From: a virus
Strand: one strand, 5' to 3'
IMG/VR virus record: IMGVR_UViG_3300032579_000054
Coordinates: 1 to 34,922 of that record
DNA: 34,922 bases
A program made the translations under genes and the position numbers. Within the stretch, counting starts at the first letter, position 1, and every line of letters begins with the position of its first letter. The notes under the pieces were generated by a model. It did no database searches and was not told the origin of the DNA. It was given only the letters and a program-made list of their open reading frames with translations. Below, in pieces: positions 20,371-27,352 of the stretch.

Positions 20371-20630
20371 CTAAAAAAGTTAAAGTAATTGAGCCAGCAA
20401 TTAAAGAGAAGTCCGGCAAGGTAGTCAAGGGCACACCATCACAGAGCCACGACGACATCATCAAAAAGGCCGGCAAGGGCGCCAAGGGAGCCAAGCATGA
20501 CTTTGTACTATCCACAGGTGAAGTTGTCGGTCGCACAAAGGCCGCCAAGGTGGCCAAGTCGGCCGGTGAGGTAAAGGACCCAGGCAAAAAACTACACTCA
20601 CATGAACTACGTAAAGGACTAAAGAAATGA
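20367..20630 (+). CDS. Small lysine-rich protein
   Basis: 87 residues from ATG 20367 (AAAGGA upstream). Very basic and Gly/Lys/Ala-rich: KKVKVIEPAIKEKSGKVVKG, KKAGKGAKGAKHDF, TKAAKVAKSAGEVKD. It probably binds DNA or RNA and is largely disordered at the start. Unknown family. ATGA coupling on both sides. Confidence 0.6.
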   Translation: MTKKVKVIEPAIKEKSGKVVKGTPSQSHDDIIKKAGKGAKGAKHDFVLSTGEVVGRTKAAKVAKSAGEVKDPGKKLHSHELRKGLKK

Positions 20631-20857
20631 CAAAGCCCTATTTATCAGATACAAACGACATCCAGTTCACAATGACCTACGTCAGTGAGAATGATGACGG
20701 CTCCGCAAATTACAACCTTGACCTCAATGAATTCACAACCAGTAAGCTCGTTGAGATTGGTGTTATTGCACTCCTAAAGCAACACATTGAGCAGGAAAAA
20801 ACACCAAAAGATTCCTACACAAAACGCATGCTAAATATATTAAGGGGAAATAGATGA
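20627..20857 (+). CDS. Small hypothetical protein
   Basis: 76 residues: strands (IQFTMTYVSENDDGSANYNLDL), then a helix (TSKLVEIGVIALLKQHIEQEK) and a basic end. This layout is common among small phage proteins but gives no function. ATGA overlaps on both sides. Confidence 0.65.
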   Translation: MTKPYLSDTNDIQFTMTYVSENDDGSANYNLDLNEFTTSKLVEIGVIALLKQHIEQEKTPKDSYTKRMLNILRGNR

Positions 20858-21066
20858 CCAAGAAGATGCCGGTGGTATTTGTGGAGGGTTGGGCCGATGA
20901 GTTGGACCTAGGTGAGGAGGAGTACATGGAGCTCGTGCGTGGCATTACGCAGCTTGTTGAGACAGGTGAAATCTTTGAGGAGTCTGTCTCAGTCGATGAC
21001 CTTGATGACGAGGAGCGAGAAGAGATCCTGGCCCAACTAAACAAGCCAAAGAACACGAGACACTAA
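20854..21066 (+). CDS. Small acidic protein
   Basis: 70 residues, about a third Asp/Glu (ADELDLGEEEYMELVRGITQ, then SVDDLDDEEREEILAQL). It starts with a hydrophobic strand (MPVVFVEGW). Unknown function. TAATG coupling to the peptidase-like gene. Confidence 0.65.
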   Translation: MTKKMPVVFVEGWADELDLGEEEYMELVRGITQLVETGEIFEESVSVDDLDDEEREEILAQLNKPKNTRH

Positions 21067-21662
21067 TGGCCATCAAAAATAAAAAGTATAACTACTACAA
21101 GCTCAACGTCGGATTCTTTCCAGACATCGTTAAGCTATGCTTTGACAATACTGTCTTTCAACAGATACTAAAGGATCACGATGTTACCCTTAAAGCTAAC
21201 GCGCTGGATTGTGGAATTGCTGAGACGCACCTCATTGGCGACGGAAAAGATGCTATCATTATTTTGGTTTTTGATATGTCTCTTGTTAACGATAACCTTA
21301 GCGAGCTGGTTGATACGATTGCTCACGAAGTTAGTCACGCTGTGGATCATCTGGCCGAGCATATAGGTGAAGAGGATAACTTTGTCAATGAGACCCGGGC
21401 CTACCTATCCGGTCACTTAGCCGGCCAGATCTTTAAGATCTGTTTACATGAGAAAGAAAAACATGCTAGAAAAGCAAGTGGAAAGCTACTTAAACAAAAA
21501 AGTAAAAGAGTCAAAGGGCCTGAGCTTCAAGTGGATCAGCTCAGTGTCGGGGGTACCGGATCGTCTAGTTTTCCTAGCGGGGCAGGTGTATCTAGTGGAG
21601 CTAAAGACTTTGACTGGCAAGATATCTCCAAGGCAGACGATAGTTTTTTCCCAACTAAATGA
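21066..21662 (+). CDS. Putative zinc metallopeptidase-like protein
   Basis: 198 residues. TIAHEVSHAVDHLAEHI (84-100) contains HEVSH, the HExxH zinc-binding and catalytic motif. Glu109 in VNETRAYLSG fits as third ligand. Before it lies a strand pair (DAIIILVFDMSLVND). The fold is likely a small zincin domain ending near residue 130; phage members are known, with unclear substrates. The tail (about 130-198) is Ser/Gly-rich and is read through DNA that also encodes the VRR-NUC gene in another frame (from 21463), an overlap of 200 nt. Confidence 0.7.
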   Translation: MAIKNKKYNYYKLNVGFFPDIVKLCFDNTVFQQILKDHDVTLKANALDCGIAETHLIGDGKDAIIILVFDMSLVNDNLSELVDTIAHEVSHAVDHLAEHIGEEDNFVNETRAYLSGHLAGQIFKICLHEKEKHARKASGKLLKQKSKRVKGPELQVDQLSVGGTGSSSFPSGAGVSSGAKDFDWQDISKADDSFFPTK

Positions 21663-21738
21663 ACAGGGCTTTGAGGTACAAATCCTAAGAAGCAAGGAGC
21701 AAATTGATGATTTTATCAACAAAGCTACAACACCTTAA
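21463..21738 (+). CDS. VRR-NUC domain nuclease
   Basis: 91 residues from ATG 21463 (or ATG 21448, 96 residues). The motifs are those of the VRR-NUC branch of PD-(D/E)xK nucleases: GVPDRLVFLAGQVYLVELK with the catalytic Asp and the E-x-K, then GKISPRQTIVFSQLNEQGFEV. Stand-alone phage VRR-NUC proteins act on branched DNA such as Holliday junctions, and the position beside helicase and polymerase fits recombination or replication. It overlaps the preceding gene by 200 nt and the next one by 32 nt. Confidence 0.85.
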   Translation: MLEKQVESYLNKKVKESKGLSFKWISSVSGVPDRLVFLAGQVYLVELKTLTGKISPRQTIVFSQLNEQGFEVQILRSKEQIDDFINKATTP

Positions 21739-22357
21739 GGCATACCTAGGCAACGCAAGGGCCAGGTCCATTAGGGACAATGTCCCATTTAATCTCACGC
21801 TTAAGGACCTAGTAGACATTGCAACCGATGAGTGCCCCATATTTAATACACCATTTGTATGGGGTGCGTCGGGGCTGGGTAAGGGAAAGACCCGCCTCGA
21901 TACCCCCCAGCTAGATAAGATACACCCCGAGATTGGGTACGTCGTTGGTAACATCGCGTTTATCAGCAGCAAGGCAAACAAGATGAAGGACAATGGGACA
22001 ATGCAGGACCACTACGACATTGCAGACTGGATATGGAATCACACACATGCTAAAGAGAACACAACTACATCAGTATCAGAAGGATCTGATATCAATGGCC
22101 AAGCAGACGCCAAACGTCGGGCTCTTTTTGCCGCCAGGCTTAGGGAAGACCGCGACGACACTCACCATCATTGCGGAACAATTCACTGGGAAGACGTTAA
22201 TCATCGCGCCCAAGAGGGTAGCGGAGACAGTATGGGACGCGGAGGTGAAGAAGTGGGAACATTTGTCACATCTTACGATATCCAAAATCATGGGGAGCCC
22301 CACGCAAAGGTTATCTGGATTGCAGACAGAGGCGGACGTATACCTAATAAACCTTGA
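21707..22357 (+). CDS. HNH endonuclease with C-terminal extension into helicase gene
   Basis: About 216 residues from ATG 21707 behind AAGGAG. Residues 5-115 match the nuclease at 33225: NARARSIRDNVPFNLTLKDL, DECPIFNTPFVWG, then PQLDKIHPEIGYVVGNIAFIS and an AD-WIW end. The paired 'CP-F' and 'LDKI...GY..GN' parts form the HNH/beta-beta-alpha-metal site. By comparison the domain should end near 22050. The remaining about 100 residues are an alternate-frame reading of the start of the SNF2 helicase gene (from 22047) and have low-quality, Arg/Gly/His-rich composition. Either the original stop was lost or an insertion placed the nuclease against the helicase. Confidence 0.75.
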   Translation: MILSTKLQHLKAYLGNARARSIRDNVPFNLTLKDLVDIATDECPIFNTPFVWGASGLGKGKTRLDTPQLDKIHPEIGYVVGNIAFISSKANKMKDNGTMQDHYDIADWIWNHTHAKENTTTSVSEGSDINGQADAKRRALFAARLREDRDDTHHHCGTIHWEDVNHRAQEGSGDSMGRGGEEVGTFVTSYDIQNHGEPHAKVIWIADRGGRIPNKP

Positions 22358-23390
22358 AAATGTGGCATGGCTCTGTGGCCTTTCAGATAAGTTAGTGTTC
22401 ACTAACTTAGTAATAGATGAGTCCTCACGATTTAAGGACCCCAGCACCAAACGATTCAAGGCACTCAAGAAGCATTTAAAGGGCTTCTCACGGCGTATTA
22501 TCCTAACTGGCACACCTACCCCTCAGGGTATGCAGGATCTCTGGTCACAGGTGGGCATACTGGACCTAGGGCAACGTTTGGAGACAAGCCTTACCAAGTT
22601 TCGTGATAAGTACATGATGCCAGATCAAATGAACAGGCATACTCGCGTCGTGTACTCATGGAAGTTTAAGCCCGGGTGCGACCAAATTGTGCAGGATAAG
22701 ATTTTAGATATTTGCTTCTCACTTAAGGCCGATGAGTACCTGCAATTACCGGAATGTACCTATTTATATCACAGCATATCTTTTGACCCACAGGTAAGGA
22801 AACAATACGATGAGCTTAGAAAAGACATGGTCATTGACATCAAGAAAGAAAAGATCACAGCTCCAACCGCGGCGGCACTCGCGAACAAGCTCCTTCAATT
22901 TACATCAGGCGCGGTCTATGACGAGCAGGGGGTCACGCATGAAGTCCACCGCTCTAAGCTGGAATATCTTGAGTCGATCATGGAGGAGAGCTCCTCCCCT
23001 ACGCTGGTGTTCTACCACTTCAAACATTCCCTCCAAAGACTACGGCTTCAGTTTCCACAGGGTGTGGTATTGGATGACGACAACATTGAGGCATGGCGTC
23101 GAGGAGAGATCCGCATGCTATTTGCACACCCGCAATCCGGAGGCATTGGGCTCAATCTTCAGTGCAACGTTGGTGATACAGCGCAGACAGTCTGGTTTGA
23201 TCTTCCATGGAGCTCAGAGAACTACATCCAGGCAAACGCTAGGATCTACCGCCAAGGGCAGGAAAAACCCGTTATTATACACCACCTAACAGTGTCTAAT
23301 AGTATCGACGAGCAGGTGGTCAAGGTACTGGACGGAAAAATAAATTTGCAACAGGCCCTTCTAGACACCCTGAATTTTGCATTAATATAG
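22047..23390 (+). CDS. SNF2-family DNA helicase/translocase
   Basis: 447 residues from ATG 22047 (an upstream in-frame ATG at 21993 lies within the HNH domain). Motifs in order: LHQYQKDLI (Q-motif region), LPPGLGKTATTL (Walker A, 28-39), VIDESSRFK (motif II, 122-130), LTGTPTPQG (motif III region), SGGIGLNLQ (motif V) and ARIYRQGQEKPV (motif VI). It uses ATP to move on duplex DNA. Phage copies near polymerase A and VRR-NUC are usual and probably help replication or recombination. The last codons contain a phage promoter core (23376-23388). Confidence 0.93.
   Translation: MLKRTQLHQYQKDLISMAKQTPNVGLFLPPGLGKTATTLTIIAEQFTGKTLIIAPKRVAETVWDAEVKKWEHLSHLTISKIMGSPTQRLSGLQTEADVYLINLENVAWLCGLSDKLVFTNLVIDESSRFKDPSTKRFKALKKHLKGFSRRIILTGTPTPQGMQDLWSQVGILDLGQRLETSLTKFRDKYMMPDQMNRHTRVVYSWKFKPGCDQIVQDKILDICFSLKADEYLQLPECTYLYHSISFDPQVRKQYDELRKDMVIDIKKEKITAPTAAALANKLLQFTSGAVYDEQGVTHEVHRSKLEYLESIMEESSSPTLVFYHFKHSLQRLRLQFPQGVVLDDDNIEAWRRGEIRMLFAHPQSGGIGLNLQCNVGDTAQTVWFDLPWSSENYIQANARIYRQGQEKPVIIHHLTVSNSIDEQVVKVLDGKINLQQALLDTLNFALI
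23376..23388 (+). promoter_or_regulatory. Phage promoter copy inside helicase 3' end
   Basis: Exact core TTTGCATTAATAT, overlapping the last helicase codons (FALI), followed by AGT and ATG 23392. No upstream GGGCGG box. A coding sequence keeps the exact 13-mer here, which supports selection for it. Confidence 0.7.
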
Positions 23391-23391
23391 T

Positions 23392-23703
23392 ATGAAAACA
23401 AAAACCAAGCATAAGATCAACGCTATTGCCCCCAGGCTTTCGGATGAGGACATTGACCCACTTGAAAAAGAGGATAGCGTTGAGCCCAACCCACCGATAC
23501 TTGAGGGGTGGCTACCTTGGAACCCGGAAGATGTAAGTGATATCCGAAGAATGATATCAGATGTTTTACCAACAAAACAACAATTTGTATTAGAAGCGTT
23601 TTTAGATGGATTAAATTATGCTGACGTTGGTGTAACAGAAAAGTATTGGAGGTATCATTTCTTTAAGGGTGTTGAGTTCATTAAAAAGGAATTAAAGCTA
23701 TGA
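23392..23703 (+). CDS. Sigma region 4-like helix-turn-helix protein (second paralogue), leaderless
   Basis: 103 residues. Residues 58-103 (LPTKQQFVLEAFLDGLNYADVGVTEKYWRYHFFKGVEFIKKEL) align with the protein at 10463 and with sigma70 region 4. The first half differs and is acidic/Pro-rich. The ATG lies 3 nt after a phage promoter core with no ribosome-binding site. So this copy would be made under phage promoter control, whereas the first copy is made from the early operon. I infer a co-activator or regulator of the phage sigma. Confidence 0.6.
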   Translation: MKTKTKHKINAIAPRLSDEDIDPLEKEDSVEPNPPILEGWLPWNPEDVSDIRRMISDVLPTKQQFVLEAFLDGLNYADVGVTEKYWRYHFFKGVEFIKKELKL

Positions 23704-23894
23704 CTCATTTCATTGTGGAGCACAATTACAGAGGCAGTTATGTTATGGAGACAATTTGCGGTGTGGAAGATATCGACACTAGCATGTATAAAGATTTATT
23801 GGGGGTCTGGGTATGTGATAGCCAGGAAGAGCTACAGATCATGGAAAAACAACTTAAGGAGCTAAGACATGCACGATCCAGTCAACCATCCTAA
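23700..23894 (+). CDS. Small hypothetical protein
   Basis: 64 residues, starting MTHFIVEHNYRGSYVMETICG, then LLGVWVCDSQEELQIMEKQL. Strands followed by a helix. It starts by ATGA overlap and overlaps the DUF3310 gene by 26 nt. Unknown function. Confidence 0.6.
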   Translation: MTHFIVEHNYRGSYVMETICGVEDIDTSMYKDLLGVWVCDSQEELQIMEKQLKELRHARSSQPS

Positions 23895-24102
23895 GCACTA
23901 TACAGAGCACCCAAGTGGCGTTGAGTGTATTCAAATCACAGAGCACATGGAGTTTAACCTTGGTAATGCACTAAAGTATATCTGGCGATGTGATCTAAAG
24001 AAGGACGCGGTAGAAGACCTACGCAAGGCGCAGTGGTACATTGGCCGGGAGATTGCAAAACGAATTAAAGTAAACAAACAAGAAGAGGAGTGTGGGAAAT
24101 GA
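23869..24102 (+). CDS. DUF3310 protein
   Basis: 77 residues with the full family pattern: DPVNHPKHYTEHPSGVECIQITEHM, then NLGNALKYIWRCDLKKDAVEDLRKAQWYI. DUF3310 proteins are very common in phages and are sometimes annotated as nucleotide-kinase-like without biochemical proof. AAGGAG precedes the ATG. Confidence 0.9.
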   Translation: MHDPVNHPKHYTEHPSGVECIQITEHMEFNLGNALKYIWRCDLKKDAVEDLRKAQWYIGREIAKRIKVNKQEEECGK

Positions 24103-24320
24103 AATTAGAATTAGATAATGATTTTGCAGACGAGATTACAAGATCCAATCTAGCAGAAAGCTATGTTAGTATTTCAAGCATGATGAAAAATGGTGATGCT
24201 TGGCATGAGGATGACATTGCTTCATGGGAAGTACTACTCCCAGCAATTAAAATAGTCGGTGGTTGGTATAGCGTTAACTTTGACGCAGATATTAAAAAAG
24301 CTAAGAAGAGGATGAAATGA
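24099..24320 (+). CDS. Small hypothetical protein
   Basis: 73 residues from ATG 24099 (GAGGAG upstream). Helical: KLELDNDFADEITRSNLAESYVSISSMMKNGD, then DIASWEVLLPAIKIVGGWY and DADIKKAKKRMK. Small proteins of this shape are frequent in phages. Unknown function. Confidence 0.65.
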   Translation: MKLELDNDFADEITRSNLAESYVSISSMMKNGDAWHEDDIASWEVLLPAIKIVGGWYSVNFDADIKKAKKRMK

Positions 24321-24607
24321 ACCCCAAAGTAGACCTAGAATCTGCCATTATGCTGGCGTGGCAGACCAGTGAGGATATCAATTTATTGTTCAAACATTAC
24401 GGCGATCACCCTGTACCAATGAGCGAAGATGATGTACTAAACGCATTACTTGGCATTAAGACCCTCCACGACATGCGCTGCGAGTCCTTAATGGATATGT
24501 ATTGTCAGAAGATGGAGCTTAACCAGTACTGCACAGACCCGAAGCAGTTAGAAGCAAGATATGAAATGTTTGGAATTAAACAACCTAAGAAAGGAAGTAA
24601 AAAATGA
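24317..24607 (+). CDS. Small hypothetical protein
   Basis: 96 residues, helical: ESAIMLAWQTSEDINLLFKHYGD, EDDVLNALLGIKTLHDMRCESLMDMYCQKM, with a basic end PKKGSKK. ATGA overlaps on both sides. Unknown function. Confidence 0.65.
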   Translation: MNPKVDLESAIMLAWQTSEDINLLFKHYGDHPVPMSEDDVLNALLGIKTLHDMRCESLMDMYCQKMELNQYCTDPKQLEARYEMFGIKQPKKGSKK

Positions 24608-24819
24608 CTGATACAGTCGACGTAGCAGCAACAGAAGTAGACCCATTAGAGAGCAAAATTTTAACATTGAAGTTTAGTGTTAAAGATATTAACGCCATCT
24701 TGAATTTGTTAGGCACCTTGCCGTTTGTTCAATCTGTTGGTTTGATCAATGCCATACAGGCACAGTGCGCACCACAGGTAAATGAGGAGGCCCCAAGTGA
24801 ACCTCAAGCAGCTGCTTAA
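24604..24819 (+). CDS. Small hypothetical protein
   Basis: 71 residues: an acidic start, then LKFSVKDINAILNLLGTLPFVQSVGLINAIQAQ, and an Ala/Pro-rich acidic tail. The central part ('F...D.N.IL..L...PF..V..LI..I..Q') is a pattern frequent in small phage proteins of unknown function. It overlaps the next gene by 23 nt. Confidence 0.65.
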   Translation: MTDTVDVAATEVDPLESKILTLKFSVKDINAILNLLGTLPFVQSVGLINAIQAQCAPQVNEEAPSEPQAAA

Positions 24820-25027
24820 ACACGCAGGAATTAGCAACAATATCATCAAGGAAGTAGAGCGAAAAGCTGAGCGAACCAACGCCCAAAAGGAGCAGGAGCA
24901 CCAGGAAAAAGCGCTGGCAATGACCAAGATGATGCTAAATGACGCGTTAAGGTACCGCAGGGAGCATGGCGATAAAACGCCACCCTCGGCACCTAAAAAG
25001 ACTATCATTCTGCCCGGTGATTTTTAG
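24797..25027 (+). CDS. Small charged helical protein, GTG start
   Basis: 76 residues from GTG 24797, with GAGGAGG 7 nt upstream; a frame from ATG 24782 would put the start before that site. Helical and highly charged (EVERKAERTNAQKEQEHQEKALAMTKMMLND), with a Pro-rich end. The TAG stop overlaps the GGGCGG box of the next promoter. Unknown function. Confidence 0.65.
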   Translation: MNLKQLLKHAGISNNIIKEVERKAERTNAQKEQEHQEKALAMTKMMLNDALRYRREHGDKTPPSAPKKTIILPGDF

Positions 25028-25045
25028 GGCGGAATGGTGCGGTTT

Positions 25046-25058
25046 TTTGCATTAATAT
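25046..25058 (+). promoter_or_regulatory. Phage promoter copy, TerS-like unit
   Basis: Exact core in a TTTTTTGCATTAATATAG context. GGGCGG at 25027-25032 lies exactly 13 nt upstream and overlaps the TAG stop of the preceding gene. Confidence 0.78.
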
Positions 25059-25157
25059 AGATAGGACTAGCTGTGAAGCTCTCCGAGCTGTAAAGAAAGC
25101 TAATGGCCCCCTGGAGCCATCATAGAATCCAGGCACCCCACAATAATTAGAAAAATT
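25059..25157 (+). other. Folded leader of the TerS-like gene
   Basis: TAGCT (25068-25072) pairs with AGCTA (25098-25102) around AGCTC-TCC-GAGCT (25077-25089). A second hairpin is ATGGC/GCCAT (25103-25107 with 25116-25120). No ribosome-binding site is evident before ATG 25158. Confidence 0.45.
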
Positions 25158-25553
25158 ATGACCACAAAAAAACCATCACCAAATAAAAAAATGTTCACTG
25201 AGGAAATGGCTAAGACCGTTTTGGAACTCGGTAAGCAGGGCGCATCCCAAAAAACCATGTACGCCGCAATTAATATCAGTAAGGCCACCGCAGCTAAGTG
25301 GAAAAAAGAGGATCCGGAGTTTGCTGAGGTACTAGACCTAGCAACTACCTACGGGCAGGCGTTTTGGGAGATGATGCTACTAGCTAACATTGACAATAAA
25401 GCCTTTAATTCTAGAGTTGCTGAAGTGGCCTTAAAAGGACAATACCCAGACGACTACTCACAACGTATGGATATCAAGCAGGATATTAAAAAAGAAGTTG
25501 TGGTAGATTTTAACGGTGAAATAGCTGCTTTAATTAAGGCATTAAAAGAATAA
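25158..25553 (+). CDS. terS: Putative terminase small subunit
   Basis: 131 residues. A helix-turn-helix lies at about 15-53 (EEMAKTVLELGKQGASQKTMYAAINISKATAAKWKKEDPEF). Then comes a long helix with YGQAFWEMMLLANIDNKAFNSRVAEVALKGQYPDDY, which resembles the central region of small terminase subunits that recognise packaging sites. It ends with an acidic/basic helix. TerS normally lies beside TerL; here it is 19 kb away on the other strand. An alternative is a DNA-binding regulator. It has its own promoter upstream and a strong terminator downstream. Confidence 0.65.
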   Translation: MTTKKPSPNKKMFTEEMAKTVLELGKQGASQKTMYAAINISKATAAKWKKEDPEFAEVLDLATTYGQAFWEMMLLANIDNKAFNSRVAEVALKGQYPDDYSQRMDIKQDIKKEVVVDFNGEIAALIKALKE

Positions 25554-25580
25554 ATTCCGCCCTACCTAAAAAATAAATAA

Positions 25581-25608
25581 AAAGGCACCTCAAAAGGGTG
25601 CCTTTTTT
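25581..25608 (+). terminator. Rho-independent terminator after TerS-like gene
   Basis: GGCACC (25584-25589) pairs with GGTGCC (25597-25602). AAA before and TTT after extend the stem, and TTTTTT follows. The T-run is also the start of the promoter core at 25606, so the end of one unit and the start of the next share bases. Confidence 0.85.
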
Positions 25609-25618
25609 GCATTAATAT
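25606..25618 (+). promoter_or_regulatory. Phage promoter copy, exonuclease unit
   Basis: Exact core TTTGCATTAATAT built onto the terminator T-run and followed by ATGTACG. No GGGCGG at 13 nt; the terminator stem occupies that place. The TTG start at 25650 follows after about 30 nt. Confidence 0.7.
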
Positions 25619-25649
25619 ATGTACGACTAATCAGACACGAAAGACTAAA

Positions 25650-26804
25650 TTGACAGCACATGCGCTTTTATCCGCTTCAGGCTCCAAAAGGTGGCTATCC
25701 TGCACCCCCTCGGCCAGACTTGAGGCCACACTACCAGAACAGAAACGAAATACCAAGGGGATTGATTTCTCTGCGGAAGGTACACTGGCACACTCACTTG
25801 GCGAAATACGCCTACGACTTCAATTTAATCAAATAGGACACGACGAATATGACCGCGAATACGAAATCATCAAGACGCACCCCATCTACAAAAACTACTC
25901 ATCCGCTGAACGAGACGATTTCGAGGCTCACGTCGACAATTACGTTCTTTACGTACGTAGCCAAATTGGTGAGGGAGATACCCCCCTATTTGAACAGCGT
26001 GTGGACTTCAGTGACTGGGTACCTGATGGTTTTGGTACAGCCGACGTGGTTATACTTTCTAAGCACACCATTCGCGTCATCGACCTCAAGTTCGGAAAAG
26101 GCATTCCGGTACATGCGCAAGATAACCCGCAGCTACGACTTTACGCACTTGGAGCCTACTCCAAGTTCAAAGAAGAGTTCCCGGAAATCCAAGAAGTCAG
26201 TTACACGATACATCAACCCCGACTTGACAGTATCAGTACCGATGGTACCAGCATCCGTAAACTTATCGACTGGGCCGAGTACTTTGTCAAAAGCAAAGCC
26301 AAGAAAGCGTGGGGCGGTGCCGGTGAGTTCCTCCCCGGTGAGTGGTGTCAGTTCTGCCGCGCAAAAGCGCAGTGCCGCGCCCGGTCGGATTTTAACACCG
26401 AGCTCGCCCGTCAAGAGTTCAAAGCCCCGCCCCTCCTCACCGAAGAAGAAGTCAGCGAAGTCCTCGCCAAAGCTCAAGGGCTAAAGACATGGTGTAACGA
26501 TGTAGAAGAGTTTGCTCTAAGTCGTGCTATTAATCAGAACATTGTTCCACCAGGGTACACACTCTCCACCACAAAGACACACCGTAAGATCTCTGACAGC
26601 GCCCTAGCGGCCGTTGTGCTAGTTGAGAGGGGTATGGACCCACAAGTTATTTGGGAGCCTCAGAAGCTCAAATCAATAGCCTCACTGGAGAAGTTGGGGC
26701 CTAAGGGGCAGGTCGCCGCGTGGTTAGGTGAGTTGATCCTACGACCAGAAGGTGAGCCAAAACTGGTACGGGCTAAGGAAGATGCTAAGGAGGATTTTGT
26801 ATGA
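25650..26804 (+). CDS. DUF2800 RecB/Cas4-like exonuclease
   Basis: 384 residues from TTG 25650 (MTAHALLSASGSKRWLSC, the normal start of DUF2800 proteins); no ATG fits. The PD-(D/E)xK nuclease core is visible as DGFGTADVVILSKHTIRVIDLKFGKG (about 122-148) with the D-x-K in IDLKFGKG, followed by NPQLRLYALGAY. Cys in LSCTPS plus WCQFCRAKAQC (about 230) fit a 4Fe-4S cluster as in Cas4/AddB. Phage members lie beside DUF2815 and polymerase A, as here, and are thought to process DNA ends in recombination. No ribosome-binding site is clear. Confidence 0.88.
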   Translation: MTAHALLSASGSKRWLSCTPSARLEATLPEQKRNTKGIDFSAEGTLAHSLGEIRLRLQFNQIGHDEYDREYEIIKTHPIYKNYSSAERDDFEAHVDNYVLYVRSQIGEGDTPLFEQRVDFSDWVPDGFGTADVVILSKHTIRVIDLKFGKGIPVHAQDNPQLRLYALGAYSKFKEEFPEIQEVSYTIHQPRLDSISTDGTSIRKLIDWAEYFVKSKAKKAWGGAGEFLPGEWCQFCRAKAQCRARSDFNTELARQEFKAPPLLTEEEVSEVLAKAQGLKTWCNDVEEFALSRAINQNIVPPGYTLSTTKTHRKISDSALAAVVLVERGMDPQVIWEPQKLKSIASLEKLGPKGQVAAWLGELILRPEGEPKLVRAKEDAKEDFV

Positions 26805-27352
26805 TTTATGTACTTTACGCTTTATTGGTTCCAATCAATTTATTGGTGACATTGCTTGCCGTTATACTGGCGCCAGTGTTGCCATTGTTTGCAACCCCCC
26901 AATATGGTTGGTGTGGTAATCATAGCTATGAGGCAGTGGAGCCACGTTTGCCTAGTTGGTTAGGCTGGTTTATGACGCCAGATAATTCACTCAATGGTGA
27001 CGCTACTTTTCAAACAATGTTTCCCCCAGGCCAATGGTGGTCACAAGTCCATTGGCTATGGCGTAATCCAGCGTATAGCTTTGGTCTTAAGTATTTAGAA
27101 ACCCCCTATGAATGTAGTGTTCAAGGTGACAAGACTATTAAGGACAATGACAATGCAAAAGCAGGATGGTGTCTGGTACACGCTAATGGGCTATTTCAAT
27201 TTACTCTTATTACCCCTGTTGGCTTTGCTCGTTGTATTTATATTAATTTGGGTTGGAATATCCGTGCTTTGGTCGATGATAACGTCCAACCAAAGCCTGA
27301 TCCGTACCAGGCCACGTTCTCATTTTCGCCAAGATTGAGTGGTTTTAGATGA
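26801..27352 (+). CDS. Membrane-anchored phage protein of unknown function
   Basis: 183 residues. The N-terminal 30 are strongly hydrophobic (MIYVLYALLVPINLLVTLLAVILAPVLPLFA), an anchor or signal. The rest has WLGWFMTPDNSLNGD, WWSQVHWLWRNPAYSFGLKYL and a Cys-containing section. The 'W..TPDN.L.GD...WWS...WL.RNPAY.F' pattern is one I recall from small membrane-associated phage proteins without known function. It overlaps both neighbours by ATGA. Confidence 0.75.
   Translation: MIYVLYALLVPINLLVTLLAVILAPVLPLFATPQYGWCGNHSYEAVEPRLPSWLGWFMTPDNSLNGDATFQTMFPPGQWWSQVHWLWRNPAYSFGLKYLETPYECSVQGDKTIKDNDNAKAGWCLVHANGLFQFTLITPVGFARCIYINLGWNIRALVDDNVQPKPDPYQATFSFSPRLSGFR

Noticed and set aside
20192-20374. 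60-residue frame offset from the membrane coiled-coil ORF
   Set aside because: Shifted-frame shadow; the frame starting at 20188 has ATGA coupling and a sensible membrane segment.
25554-25567. Reverse TAGGGCGGAAT box after the TerS-like gene
   Set aside because: No TTTGCATTAATAT core follows at 12-13 nt on that strand, and no leftward gene begins there.
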